Source: Anthopleura xanthogrammica (Eukaryota > Cnidaria > Anthozoa > Actiniaria > Actiniidae). From it: a stretch of 64,000 bases of DNA. The number at the start of each line of letters is the position of its first letter. The stretch's first letter is position 1. A model generated the notes under the pieces. The model saw only the letters and a list, made by a program, of their open reading frames with translations. It was not told the DNA's origin and did not search any database. This document shows positions 40,301 through 50,654 of the stretch, one piece after another. The translations under genes were made by a program, and so were the position numbers. The stretch covers positions 11,995,611 to 12,059,610 of the forward strand of contig OZ025215.1 of assembly GCA_964019055.1 (NCBI GenBank), read 5' to 3'.

Positions 40301-41838
40301 GTTCTTTTTTCCTCCTAAAAATTTTTTTTTAACCATGGATATACAATATATACCTTGTCGTTGCCATTCTCTTGATACGACGTCCAGTTTTTGTTGTTCA
40401 GCGACATACTGATGTTATACTCTGTCACCCATTCATCACCATTACCCCTACCTTGCGTAGCTACAGCACAGATGACGTAAGGAAATCCAAGGTCAACCTG
40501 TAGGTAGTCGTTTGGATTTGTTGATGTCTTTGCAGCCCACCCATAAGAAGCATTAAGCCTGCCATTATAAGGGAGACCGAAAGGATACAATGCAGACGAT
40601 GCTGTGAAACTGCTGTCAGGAATGATGTATTTGTTTTCAACACCGATCGAAGTTATGGTGCAATCTGGTAATTAGAATGACATTCATTATTATCAAATCC
40701 GGAAGTCGTTTTTTCATAGGACTGAGCACCATTGATTCTATGTTTGGTCTGCCGTACGTAAAATTTGATACTAGCATACTGATAGTGTGAGCGTAGAGAT
40801 AGTGTGTAAGGAGGGAAAAGTATTACTTTCCACTGACATCTTTTATATTATTTCCTCCTTACTTTACAAATGACGGCAATTCGTAAAACTTGACACTTGA
40901 GTGTGCAGCCGATCGTGTCCTAAAAACACGTGCTTTGTTGAAGCTTTGAATAACATCAATTACAGTGAGGACACTCGAACCGTGAATACTTTGAGGTTTT
41001 TTCATCCTTTTTTTCTCCTTTATCCCTTGTGTGAATCGATTGGAAATATGATTTATTTTGAACAATAAGATTATTTGAGTTCAGTGCTTCATTTTCAGAA
41101 GGTTTGAAAAAAATATATTTTATATTCAAAATATTTTATATTTAAAATATATTCACTGTAATGAATAAAAAAAAAATCAATTTTATTTGCTACCGTTGGA
41201 TTTTGCAGTCATTATTTCAAACAGAAAATTCGTTAGTGAGCTAACAGTGATAGCCAGAGGCTAGACAGGACAGTTAGCTCGATCGGTCACTGCACCATTC
41301 CTGTCAGACTTTTTGACTGGCTAAGATAGAATCCAATCAGTAGAGTAAAGTTAATAGAGTAAATCAATATCACACTAGACTAGCTAGCAAAAAACCCCTA
41401 CCTTTTGGCAAAAATAAGAACAAATTATGCAAAAAAATGTTCGTTTTCAAGGAGTTAAAATTTGGAATTCTATTTCTGATGACTTTAAGTGAAAAGTGAT
41501 GCTTTTCAAATTTAATTTATCTGTACCAGTGAAGTTTTGTATATTTAGGATACCCATTTTGACGTCACAGTCATTAACATATGACATAAACCTTCATATG
41601 GTATATTACATAAGTCAATTTTTGTTTGACAACATAAAAAGATGTGATTGACTTTGGTGACTCGAGATTGTACAGGTGGTATTCATGATAATATAGATAT
41701 TAAAGTTAGCCAGTGATTAACTTATATTATACGACACTTACCAAGCGTGATTGAAGCGATGGAAACAACAGATATTAGCAACAGGAGCAAAAAAAAAGCC
41801 TTTGAAAAATAGACGAAAGATAGAAGCAGTGCAGACAT
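28122..41838 (-). CDS. Receptor B1: SP-5xFA58C-Ig-3xFN3-4xIg-TM, tyrosine-free tail
   Basis: Complete type-I receptor, 1683 residues, 21 exons summing to 5052 bases. Signal 41838-41742; FA58C-a1 40664-40354, 39782-39644; a2 39305-39001, 38910-38772; b 38106-37805, 37341-37191; c 36893-36571, 35195-35054; d 34946-34645, 34569-34428; Ig 34262-33930; FN3 33671-33387; FN3 33096-33026, 32723-32504; FN3 31559-31260; Ig 30893-30582, 30479-30174, 30056-29757, 29364-29047; TM plus tail 28375-28122. FA58C cores ([15 protein letters not shown]) and Ig marks (C..TW/KW..DYGxYxC) are clear. The outer domains match family A closely, and the four inner Ig domains and tail do not. Likely a cell-surface recognition or adhesion protein. 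Ligand unknown. Every whole domain is bounded by phase-1 introns. Confidence 0.9.
28486..28556 (-). mobile_element. tRNA-derived SINE fragment in B1 intron
   Basis: Read on the minus strand: TATACGGAGGGTCGTGGGTT then GAATCCCATC, a B-box-like tRNA segment, followed by the SINE body. Same family as 39941-40075. The duplicate is at about 50765-50836. Confidence 0.65.
30931..31244. repeat. (CTGA)n microsatellite in B1, about 78 copies
   Basis: Pure CTGA array of 314 bp in the intron between FN3 31559-31260 and Ig 30893-30582. It begins 17 bp downstream of the FN3 donor. The matching B2 array is about 902 bp. The SVSQ reading frame on the minus strand is an artefact. Confidence 0.98.
31716..32090. 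mobile_element. 375-bp intronic segment, inverted relative to B2
   Basis: Core TATACGA..GATAATA. The same sequence lies at 54636-55011 in reverse orientation, while flanks on both sides (gtatatttgc and tggtttatac) are unchanged. Its first 60 bp resemble a neighbouring piece at 31611-31668. It may be a small mobile element or a true inversion. Non-coding. Confidence 0.85.
32210..32468. mobile_element. MITE with CATAAA duplication, B1 intron
   Basis: Starts CAGGGTGACGCAGGGG and ends CCCCTGTGCCACCCTG (imperfect TIR), with CATAAA on both sides (32204-32209 and 32469-32474). The interior has repeated atcacg words. A copy sits at 55131-55382 in B2. Confidence 0.75.
35196..36570. other. Long B1 intron with ATGA/ATGG array and poly-C
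   Basis: Intron splitting FA58C-c. Contains a C run (about 35319-35335) and a 735-bp ATGA/ATGG tetranucleotide array (35743-36478) that yields the spurious HPSI-repeat frame on the minus strand. The B2 intron has a different repeat here. Confidence 0.85.
35743..36478. repeat. (ATGA/ATGG)n compound microsatellite
   Basis: Tetranucleotide repeats ATGA, ATGG and ATAA interleaved over about 735 bp in the FA58C-c intron of B1. The equivalent place in B2 (60089-60379) holds GTGA and GTGCGTGA repeats instead. Confidence 0.95.
37425..37805. repeat. 112-bp FA58C-b exon-tail minisatellite in B1, 4 units
   Basis: atgctacat recurs at 37457, 37569, 37681 and 37793, a period of exactly 112 bp. It lies between exons 38106-37805 and 37341-37191, as in A1 and A2. 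Confidence 0.92.
39941..40075 (+). mobile_element. tRNA-derived SINE head
   Basis: Box A-like TTGCTCAGTAGTTAGACCA and box B-like GGTTCGATTCCC with tRNA spacing, followed by a non-tRNA body (gggctcagaatttttctg). The acceptor ends do not pair, so this is a SINE and not a tRNA gene. It sits just outside the duplication edge at 39921. Confidence 0.7.
41742..41838 (-). other. B1 signal-peptide exon
   Basis: ATG at 41838. Strong hydrophobic core ([11 protein letters not shown]) ending in SIASITLG with a GTAAG donor in phase 1. It joins in phase to FA58C-a1 at 40664. Confidence 0.85.
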
Positions 41839-42177
41839 GACGGTACAAAAGCCAAGCACAAACTTGGAGATGTAAAGATTTCAAGCTAGAACCATGAGTA
41901 GTACCTTAGCGTCTGAGTAAATTGTTGACTAGAGTCAGCCAGCTTTTATTGGCAACACGGTTCAATCAACCGATTAATTCATCAGCGGAACGACGAGCAC
42001 GTTGTGTTAAGGTAGCGTGATACCAGTCATTGACTCAGCAAGCATTTACCGGAAGCTGACTCTCCTCTTGTTATGATGGATATCCGGGTACTTGAAGAAA
42101 CAAATAAGATGTAAATGACAGAGAAGATAGCATACAAACTAATTCTAGTTGTATGCCGGGCACTCATGTACTAAGGG

Positions 42178-42215
42178 ACAGGGGGTAGGGGGGTGGAAAA
42201 AGGGGGAGGGTAATA
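42178..42215 (+). repeat. G-rich tract, possible G-quadruplex
   Basis: Five runs of three or more G within about 35 bp (acagggggtaggggggtgg, then agggggaggg). The pattern fits the G-quadruplex rule. It lies about 340 bp upstream of the B1 start codon. Confidence 0.6.
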
Positions 42216-43719
42216 ACTTTTTGAGCCCCTGAAAAAGGAGGGTCATGAAAAAATAGGTAGTGAAAAAGTGGAGGGTCACATGAATTTATCCTCTTGCAGA
42301 TGCCCCTCAAGACACTGGAAATCGCATTTCCAAGGCTCTCAATTTAAAATTTTCTCAATTTCAAAATGTCCCCGAACACCCCTAGATGCTCTCTCCTTCG
42401 GCGGTCACTACCCTTACTCCCCCCTCCCAAAAAATGCCCTGAACAATAATATCTCAACTGAAAGACAATATCGATTTACTTGTTGACAAGAGCAAGACAA
42501 AAAGCTATTACAAAATAAATGTAAATTTGCCTCTACCAAGAACATATAATATTTTCAGTATCACCGTAACACTGCTATTGACATCATCATCATCTTCTTC
42601 ATCGCCACTATTCTCATTCATGGTTAAAGGCACGTTGCTTGATATCAAAGAAAGATGATTTTACATACACTCCTATCATTTCCTAGACATATCAAACAAT
42701 GTGTTGAGAAATAGTCAGCGGTTTTGAAGAGCCACACCCACAACTTTTGAGAGACATGAAAATTGCCGAAAGAACATGAAATTTCGCCTATTTTCTCGAA
42801 TAACTTCGGAGTGCTTTATTATTTAAAAAGTGCCCACTCGGGATGTTAAAATATAGTCTTTTAGCTTTTATCTGCTATAAGTTTTGTTTCGATACGTCGA
42901 AAAAAGTTCATGTCAAAATCGCCTCGAAGTAAGTTGGTCGTATAAGGGAAATGTATGTAAACAAATGCCTCTTGTCGATTCATCGAATTATCTCTTTCTG
43001 CATGCAACAACGGAAAGTAGCCCACCCGGCATGATAAACTTCAGTTCTTTCTGAGCATTTTGGTATGTATTTTAATGGGATTGCTTGAGAAAAGTCCATG
43101 TCACTTTTGCACTGAATTTGGTGAGTAGAGTGCAATATCGGGACTCCTGGTTGTAAACACAGGTACGCCAAGCTATGTATGAGTATGCTTAGAAGGTGTA
43201 ATATATGCAAAATATTAAGAAAATTCTAAAAAAATAAATCATAAATCACATTCGAATTTTATCTCACTGTTATTGTCTTTAATTTAATCGTTGGAGAAGG
43301 TTTGAAGTCTTTGTACAGGCGAATTATTTGAGCGAGTTATAGTCTTTTGAACTCACCGTCAAGCTGTCGGTGTGTCGGGAGACTCAAATTACGTAGTCAA
43401 TTCACTTTGAAACGAAATAAATCGCTCCAGCACGATTGCACGATTTTTTTCTACCAAAACGTGTTTGCCTGATAAATTCCCTATAATTCTGATAAGTTTT
43501 GGTATCTTTTTCCTGATTATTTTATTATATTTTTATTATTTACTGATTTGTAATTCCTCGACGCCGAGTAACAAACTAGGCACAGGACAGATATAAACAC
43601 ATCTCATGTAACGACTAAACAATCATACTCTCCACGCACTTTGAAGATTTAAAAATACTCTTAGGCTTTCGAATTTTTAAATCCTGCTCATCAAGTTTAT
43701 ACTTTATTATACTTTACAT

Positions 43720-43875
43720 CTTATTTATATTATTTAATACATATTATTATACCATATATATATTTTCTTATTATTATTGTAAATAGTGTTAGTTTAGTAG
43801 TCTATAGTTTACATTAATTTAGTTAAATTGTAATTAGTATTGTAAAGCATAGAGACGTTGTATTATGCTTAATAA

Positions 43876-43920
<45 letters not shown>
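43720..43920 (+). mobile_element. Retroposon 3' tail ending in (ATT)n
   Basis: AT-rich sequence ending TTGTAAAGCATAGAGACG, then taataaattatt and about 45 bp of ATT repeats. This layout is common at LINE/SINE 3' ends. No coding part is visible. Confidence 0.5.
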
Positions 43921-43922
<2 letters not shown>

Positions 43923-44289
43923 GTTTGAGCAAATCTGACATTTGTAGGGGAAATTGTTTGATATGAGTTTATAAATATTTAGGGTTTCTGGATATATATG
44001 TTCAAGGACAGGTCTTATTTCAGTTTTGTTTGGGAAGTATTATCTGTGCAGGGGGGGGGGGGGGGGGGGTCATGATATTTTTGGCCAAGTCCAAGAGGAG
44101 GATCAGAAAATTTCATTCCCATCGCTAGGGATGGTCATATTATTTTCGGCGCTCAATTTCAAATATCCACCGCCCCTCCCCTCTCCCCCTGCTAATTTCT
44201 GACAAGTCCCTATGGAAGCATTTAACGGAAGCTGAATCTTCTCGTGTTATGGTGGATAATGGTCAGTATTTGTTACTTCATGCACTCAT

Positions 44290-44780
44290 GAACAGCTAAG
44301 GATGTATTTACCGGAAGCTGACTCTCCTCCTCGATATCCGGGTATTTGAAGAGACAAATAAGATGTAAATGACAGAGAAGATAGCATACAAACTAATTCT
44401 AGTTGTATGCCGGGCACTAATGTACTCGGCAAGCATTTATCGGAAGCTGACTCTCCTCGTGTTATGATGGATATCCGGGTATTTGAAGAGACAAATAAGA
44501 TGTAAATGACAGAGAAGATAGCATACAAACTAATTCTAGTTGTATGCCGGGCACTCATGTACTCAGCAAGCATTTATCGGAAGCTGACTCTCCTCTTGTT
44601 ATGATGGATATCCGGGTATTTGAAGAGACAAATAAGATGTAAATGACAGAGAAGATAGCATACAAACTAATTCTAGTTGTATGCCGGGCACTCATGTACT
44701 CAGCAAGCATTTATCGGAAGCTGACTCTCCTCGTGTTATGATGGATATCCGGGTACTTGAAGAGACAAATAAGATGTAAA
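44290..44780. repeat. 137-bp tandem satellite, about 4 units
   Basis: The phrase ggaagctgactctcct recurs at about 44313, 44442, 44579 and 44716, with a period of 137 bp between the last three. A solitary unit of the same family lies at 42030-42168 and a diverged piece near 44211. The array is upstream of B1. Confidence 0.9.
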
Positions 44781-46384
44781 TATATAGCTATAGAGCTGTT
44801 AAGTTCTGACGTGTTTTCGGGTCGAACTGCACTTAAAAACCGCAAAAATGTCAATGATTTAACATCTACCAGGTGAGAAAACAGTTAGAACTTTGGACAG
44901 CAAATCCTGTCAAGAAGAAAAAGTAAGAAATCTGCTTTTCGTTTTGGAGCCGGAAGTCGTTTTTTCATTCGATTGACATCCGACACTTGAAAGCTCTAGA
45001 TTCCTCAATCAAGCATGCAATTCATTTGATTTCAGTGATACTATCCATGAATAATAAATACTACTAGAAACGTTGATGATTTTTGCGTTTTCCGAGCATT
45101 GACAATGTAGGCAGAACGTACAATTTCCTTGGATACCCAGTTGTTTTTCTATAAACATTAATTTATGCTCTCAAAATATTATATGTTTTTGTTAATGCAT
45201 TTCATTGTTTGATCAAGATCAATATGCAATTGATAGTAGACAGACATGCAGTGAAACGATTTTATCAGCCTAACCCAATCAAAAATATTGTGTATGTGTG
45301 TGTGTGTGAGAGAGGGGGAAAGAGGAAGTGAGGAGGAAAGGGAGAAGTAATCACGGTCCGAAGATCACTTCGCATTTTCCACAGTTACGATTGAAATTAC
45401 TCGCTTGTTCATGTAGAACACAGAATAGTTTTACCGAAATAAACAACCGCGAGATGCGAAGTGGTTTCATTTAACCATATTACATATATATATATATTTT
45501 TCATATAACATATTATTCAGCCATAACACTCATCATTACTTTACGTTATTTTGTGTCTTTGTCTATTGAACCAAATTTGCTCACTTTGCACAACGACATC
45601 TTTTGTTGGCCACAGCATTTTTGCGTGCCTTGGAAATTAGCATATAGGCCTAAATTATGAGCTCATGTCCACACAATCAAGATTACAGTTAGATTATGGC
45701 TTTCCGTCGTTTGCCTGGAGATTGAAACTAAGAGATGCTTCTTCTATTGGTAAAGGGAGATGTAAGGCAGAATCCAAGCTGTGTTAAGAAAAATTCGTTT
45801 CCTAAGACGCCGGATTCTTCGAGAATGCACAAAGTTTGCTGAAGTTTGGGTGAGTAGTTTGTAATAATCTGTAGCAAAGACCTCGTGGAACCGACCTCAT
45901 TATTGAATTTGTTCACCCTAATACTACATACGAAACCGCTAGCACTCCATATATAGATATTTATTTAGTTTTTAAAGAACAATATGCTAAGCTCTTATTC
46001 AAAACGATAGCTTTATTTGGCTACGAACGTCTTCTCTTATACCATGGGTCTTCAACATATTGAATTATGAAGTTAATAACACAGACCATGTATAAATCTC
46101 AATCGCTATTACCATGTAATAATTTTCACTTTTTTTAAGAGAATTATCCTTTTATTATAGTTCTATCTTATAAAATGTTAGCTTTTTGGCTGCGGTTTGT
46201 ATGTACTGAGCTTGTAGCATGAGTATGTACTGAGTATGTACTGGCTTGTAGCACGGTTTATCTAGCACGTCAATGCATATAACCGCATTCAACTTGTGAC
46301 TTAGTTGGTCACAAAGAAAGCAATCCATATTTAAGTTGGGGACATTAATAGCGCTTTCCACGGATAACGTCAAAATGTTTTTTT

Positions 46385-46613
46385 TCACGCCAGTTCAACA
46401 GATGTAGATTGTCCTACAGCTGGAGCAACAGTAGGTTTCCCTGCTGTCTCTGTACAAAATATAAGAGAAAGTCAAGAAAAACAAGCATGTTTGACGTTGT
46501 TTTGTGTTTGTTTACTCACGTGCATGCGAAGTCAAAAACTCAACAGTACTTTTGAGACCTGGTCCAACACTTGTATAACCCCTGACAGATACAATATAGT
46601 TTGCACAGACTTT
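46385..46613 (-). pseudogene. Relic of a family A-like receptor, two FN3 exon pieces
   Basis: Minus strand 46613-46520 encodes KVCANYIVSVRGYTSVGPG.. through TSHA with a GTGAGT donor in phase 1, the second half of the A1 FN3 exon 4741-4430. After a short intron an acceptor leads into 46449-46385 (TAGKPTVAPAVGQSTSVELA), the start of the next FN3. There the expected core Trp codon is TGA. Order and phase match A1, so this is a gene remnant between B1 and B2. Its upstream end is lost 19 bp before a transposon. Confidence 0.75.
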
Positions 46614-48159
46614 AAGAGTGGCTGTCCGTAAACAGTCCGGGAAATCCGCAGATTAGGGTATCGCTTTGACGTCATCAAACTATTGTTCTCCGCTAATTTG
46701 CATAAATTTTAAAAATATCGGCAAATTTATTCAATTATAGCTTTCTATTTCGAGCCAGCACTAATTCTCCATTGAAAATAAGGGTATTGTACAAAGACAA
46801 GGCTTCGAAGATGATAATTATTGAGATTTAGACGTTGGAAAAGCTAGAAAACCACTCCTAAATACGGCCTTTTGAAACAAGATGGAAGCCTTTTTCAACC
46901 GTAATCAAAGGAATGTAATACTTTGTGTATGAAATTTCCATTGTCTCCCACTTTTTCTAAACATTAAACCATTTTTGTTGAGGACTTTTATATGTGTAGA
47001 ATCATTCCTGCAAATGTCGGTAAGTCCAACAATCTAGTTTTTGGGCCAAAAATACTTCGAAAATCTGTTGTGATTCACAAGATTAAGTTCAGTGTACGAT
47101 TCATGTACGAATCATGGTGCTTTGGACTCCTAAAAAGACTTAATGGATATTTTTTCAGATGATATGGACGTCTACCTGGAAAATCTACAGTCGAAAGTGC
47201 AGATTCTGTCATCGCGCAGAATGGCCTTTGTTTAAGGGACACTTTGATTTTTTTGGAATAAATTAACTAAAAATTCAGTGAATTAAAAGCTCGATTCCTA
47301 TTGGCTATTGGGTATTCTGGATTCTCACGTCGCATTCCAGGATCATCAAGTAACTTAACTAACAATGGATCAGTGAGCGGGAGCGAGCGGTTGTTGTCGA
47401 ACTATATAATCAGCATAATCCTCTGAAAATAACTTTTAAAGTGACATTTCTTAGTTTTTCCAGAAGGTAGTAGGTTTTTTTCAGCACTTTTAAAAAATTC
47501 AAGTATCATTTTATATTACATTTCAAAACCTAGAAGAAGCCGTGTGTAGGTTGTCGTCGCGCCTTTAAATTTAAGAGATACAGAGCCATGAATATTAGAG
47601 ATTTGGGTTTTTCCCATAAAATAAACTTGAAAGTCCCTAAGATTGTCATTGCCAAGGTAGTAGGTTTTTTTAAGAGTTAGACAGAATAAAAAGATCTATG
47701 TGATTGTTTGAAGCTTAATCTTTCAAAAGCCGTATCTATGTCATGAATTTGTTTTGAAAGAAATGCTAAAAACCGCGTTGAAGATGCATTGGTAACAGAG
47801 TTTCAGCCATTTTCTCTGTATTTGAATCTCCCGCCACTCATTAACTTCGCACTCCAAGCTCTTAATTAGATGCAAAAACCTATTTGACCCCTCATTCTGC
47901 GCGATTTGGACAAATTGATACAAAATCAAGAACTGCCCTGGAATTTTCAAGCTTAACTCAAACAATTTGGCAGGTAGACGTCACGTTCGACTCGCACAAC
48001 GTGAATCCATATTTGTCACCAGTCCGGTCACCTAAAATGCATAAAAATGGTTACCTGAAAGGAAAACTTGCCCCAAGTTATGACCCTAAATCCATTCTTC
48101 TCCTAATTAACAATTAGTCCTCGAATGGGCTATTGACTCGTAGGCCATGAGGGCGAGAG

Positions 48160-48335
48160 GTCTAATAGACCTTTTTAGCTTCGTATACAAATTGCCCATT
48201 TCAGACCACATGACATTCCCTTGAGAAACGTTCTTTAGTTAAAATATTAACACATGAAAGAATCAGCTCCAAAGAGTGGCATCACATGGTCTGAAATGGG
48301 GACAACAAACAACGAAGCTGAAAAGGTCTATTGTT
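48160..48335. mobile_element. Nested small inverted-repeat element
   Basis: The arms AATAGACCTTTTTAGCTTCG and cgaagctgaaaaggtctatt bound about 170 bp, with inner complements catttcagaccacatg and cacatggtctgaaatg. It lies inside the 2533-bp transposon. Confidence 0.7.
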
Positions 48336-48579
48336 TTAGTAAAAACCTACTAATCGGTCCAATATAAAAGGATGCAAAAAGTTTTGTATTTTGCTTTAAA
48401 TATATTTTTTTTGGTTTTCAAAACCGGCGCTTTTCGCTACTAGAGGTCTATCACTAATAGACCCCTAGTAGCTCAGCCAATCACATGGCTCGATTGGTGA
48501 TCGACCAATCGTATGTTTTTTCTAACTATTGTTAGTAAAATTCTACTACTATACTATTGCAAATCCTGCATTCTGATTG

Positions 48580-48840
48580 GCTAACGTACTCACTATCTAT
48601 CAGCCGATAGATAGTGGGTAGAGATAGCCGGACTTGTTTTGAAAAAATGGCGGCTTTTCCTTCGCGCTTTTGTGAAGTTTAGTTTAGTTTAGTATAGTAT
48701 AGTTTAGTTGAGATTTTTACTAAAACAATTAGAAGACTCACTCTCGATTTCTATCGGCTTTGATAGTTGACTCGGGGTCAGAGCCCCTCGTCAACTATCA
48801 GCCGATAGAAATCTCGAGTTCGTCTTCTAATTGTTAATTA
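48580..48840. repeat. Inverted repeats around agccgatag words
   Basis: Two hairpin-like blocks: cactatctatcagccgatagatagtg near 48590-48617, and ctatcggctttgatagttgac paired with gtcaactatcagccgatag at about 48750-48810. They lie within the larger transposon and are non-coding. Confidence 0.7.
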
Positions 48841-49170
48841 GCTCGAGTTTGGAGGACGGAAGAAGACAATTTAAGGCACTCCAGACCACAAAAATACACG
48901 AAAAGTATGGAAATATTTTTTCGAGTCTCTTCAAGTTTAACACAAATGATTAACGTTAACCTTCAGCATGAGATAAAATTTCCAAGTTTTGAGCTCTTTC
49001 ATCTCAAAATTGTCCTCATAGGGAACTTAATCCATAGATATAGAGCAGGAATAATTCCCTCGTAGATACGCCATCTTGGTTTATTTGTTTTGACACGTGA
49101 CTTTTTATTTTGAATGCGACTCAAATTTACATAAGAACAAAATAATCTGCGGATTTCCCGGACTGGTAAA

Positions 49171-50400
49171 TATCGACTATGGTCAGGAAAAAAAAATTCC
49201 CAAATTTAACTGCTGAAAGTCACTTCTGTAACGATTATTAACTGCTACTTCACACGTCACCCTAGTTTCTCTTATACGAATACTAAACCAATATCCAGCA
49301 TAACTTTAGCCAACATACCTACCAATTATAGTCTTATTTTAGTGAGTCTTTTAATTATTCCGTGTACATCCAATTTGACGATGCTCGGCTTTTTTTCCAG
49401 TCATCTTCATTAAAGGACTTTTTTCCGACTGAAAATCGTTGAGCAAGACGTTCAACATGGATAATTTTTTTCTGAAAAATGACTTCATGTATTCATTTTT
49501 GATTAATAGTTTCAAGGGTTCGATCCGAAACTAAACTATTAATAACTTTTAAAAAGTTCATGTTATTAGTTGTATTGTATCATCCCTTCATTTATTGAAC
49601 TAAGTGACAAAGTTTTAAAACAGAACCTTTTATTCTTTGAATTCTATAATTGTATTTTACGAAACTGTGGGCAGCTGCATCGTCCGATTATATCCTTAAA
49701 GGCGCGGTCACACGGTGCAACATTAATGCACACAATATTGCTAACAATGTTGCTGAAATAAGAACGTTTTCTACTTCAGCAACATTGCGTCGTTTGACAT
49801 GGCTCACAATATTGATTACCTGCAACAATGCGCGCAATGCTGCACCGTGTGTTCGTAGCTTCACTATGAATCTAAGTAGTTATAGCATGTATTTTATATA
49901 ACTAACTTATGCACGTGATCTAGAAGTTGATTTCTCAGTCGTTGATGTTTACCTATTTCAATTGCAAGTCATTAAATTCAAGTTCTTTAAGTTTCCATGT
50001 TCAAGTATTTAACTTTATATAATTGGCAAGTATTTTCATTCTATGCACCACTTTCGTAAAGGCATATTCCTGCTTTGTATTTTAGACAAATGTTTTAATG
50101 AAATCATTACTCTCGTGCAGACGACAAAGCTAAAATTAGCAATACAGCCAAATGTGAGATAAGGATAACCAAAGCCTGCAGAGTTATTGTGATTTAAATT
50201 TTAAAAGATTTGCATGGAATTTTCATGTTTTTCTAAGTTTGAAATATTGGTGTCTTCTTAATGATTAATGTTAGTACTTCAATACTGCATAACTCTGATT
50301 ATTGGTAGTATTTACTTTCATGTGGTGGTGTTTGATTATTTGTAGTATTCATTTTCTAGTTTATGCTAATTAGATGAAAGAGGTCTATTTGGTAGCCATT
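49171..50400. other. 3' flank of B2, no gene seen
   Basis: Duplication right copy starts at 49207. Carries the same MITE-like segment (about 49698-49858) as the B1 flank and probably the B2 3' untranslated region. Confidence 0.5.
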
Positions 50401-50654
50401 TCAAATCTCATTTTCAGCCATTTGTTGAGTGTTGGTGTGTGCTTCGTTAAATATGCCTCGGTCCATCAGGAATGACGTCTCTTGTCCCAGAGAATTCTTT
50501 CGAATGATAGCAGTCATAGGAATACCAAGTTCTTTGGAAGCAATTTTCTTGCCTTGCCGTTGGCGCCAAAACAAGTAGGCAGTGATCAGGATGCATACGA
50601 TGACCAAGAGGGCTAGAACGATGACAAATGGCAGATATTTTCTCCCTGCCTTTT
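50401..50654 (-). other. B2 transmembrane and tail exon
   Basis: Differs from the B1 exon by only a few residues near the end (EAHTNTQQ for EVHTNTKQ). It has the same helix and again no tyrosine in the tail. Confidence 0.85.

Larger units (their letters stand above)
41839..46384. other. Gene-free region upstream of B1
   Basis: Should hold the B1 promoter near 41850-42030. Beyond that I see satellite units (42030-42168 and 44290-44780), G-rich and C-rich tracts (42178-42215, 44050-44069), a retroposon tail ending in ATT repeats (43720-43920) and otherwise AT-rich sequence with no supported gene. Confidence 0.6.
46628..49170. mobile_element. 2533-bp inverted-repeat DNA transposon with 5-bp target duplication
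   Basis: The perfect 23-bp terminal repeat begins CAGTCCGGGAAATCCGCAGA at 46633 and is mirrored at the end (49165). GTAAA flanks it on both sides (46628-46632 and 49166-49170). The open frames inside are short and I see no transposase, so it is non-autonomous. A nested smaller inverted repeat lies at about 48160-48335. Superfamily not assigned. Confidence 0.9.

Noticed and set aside
47884..48117. Plus-strand frame inside the 2.5-kb transposon as a transposase piece
   Set aside because: 77 codons with no catalytic motif or resemblance I can defend.
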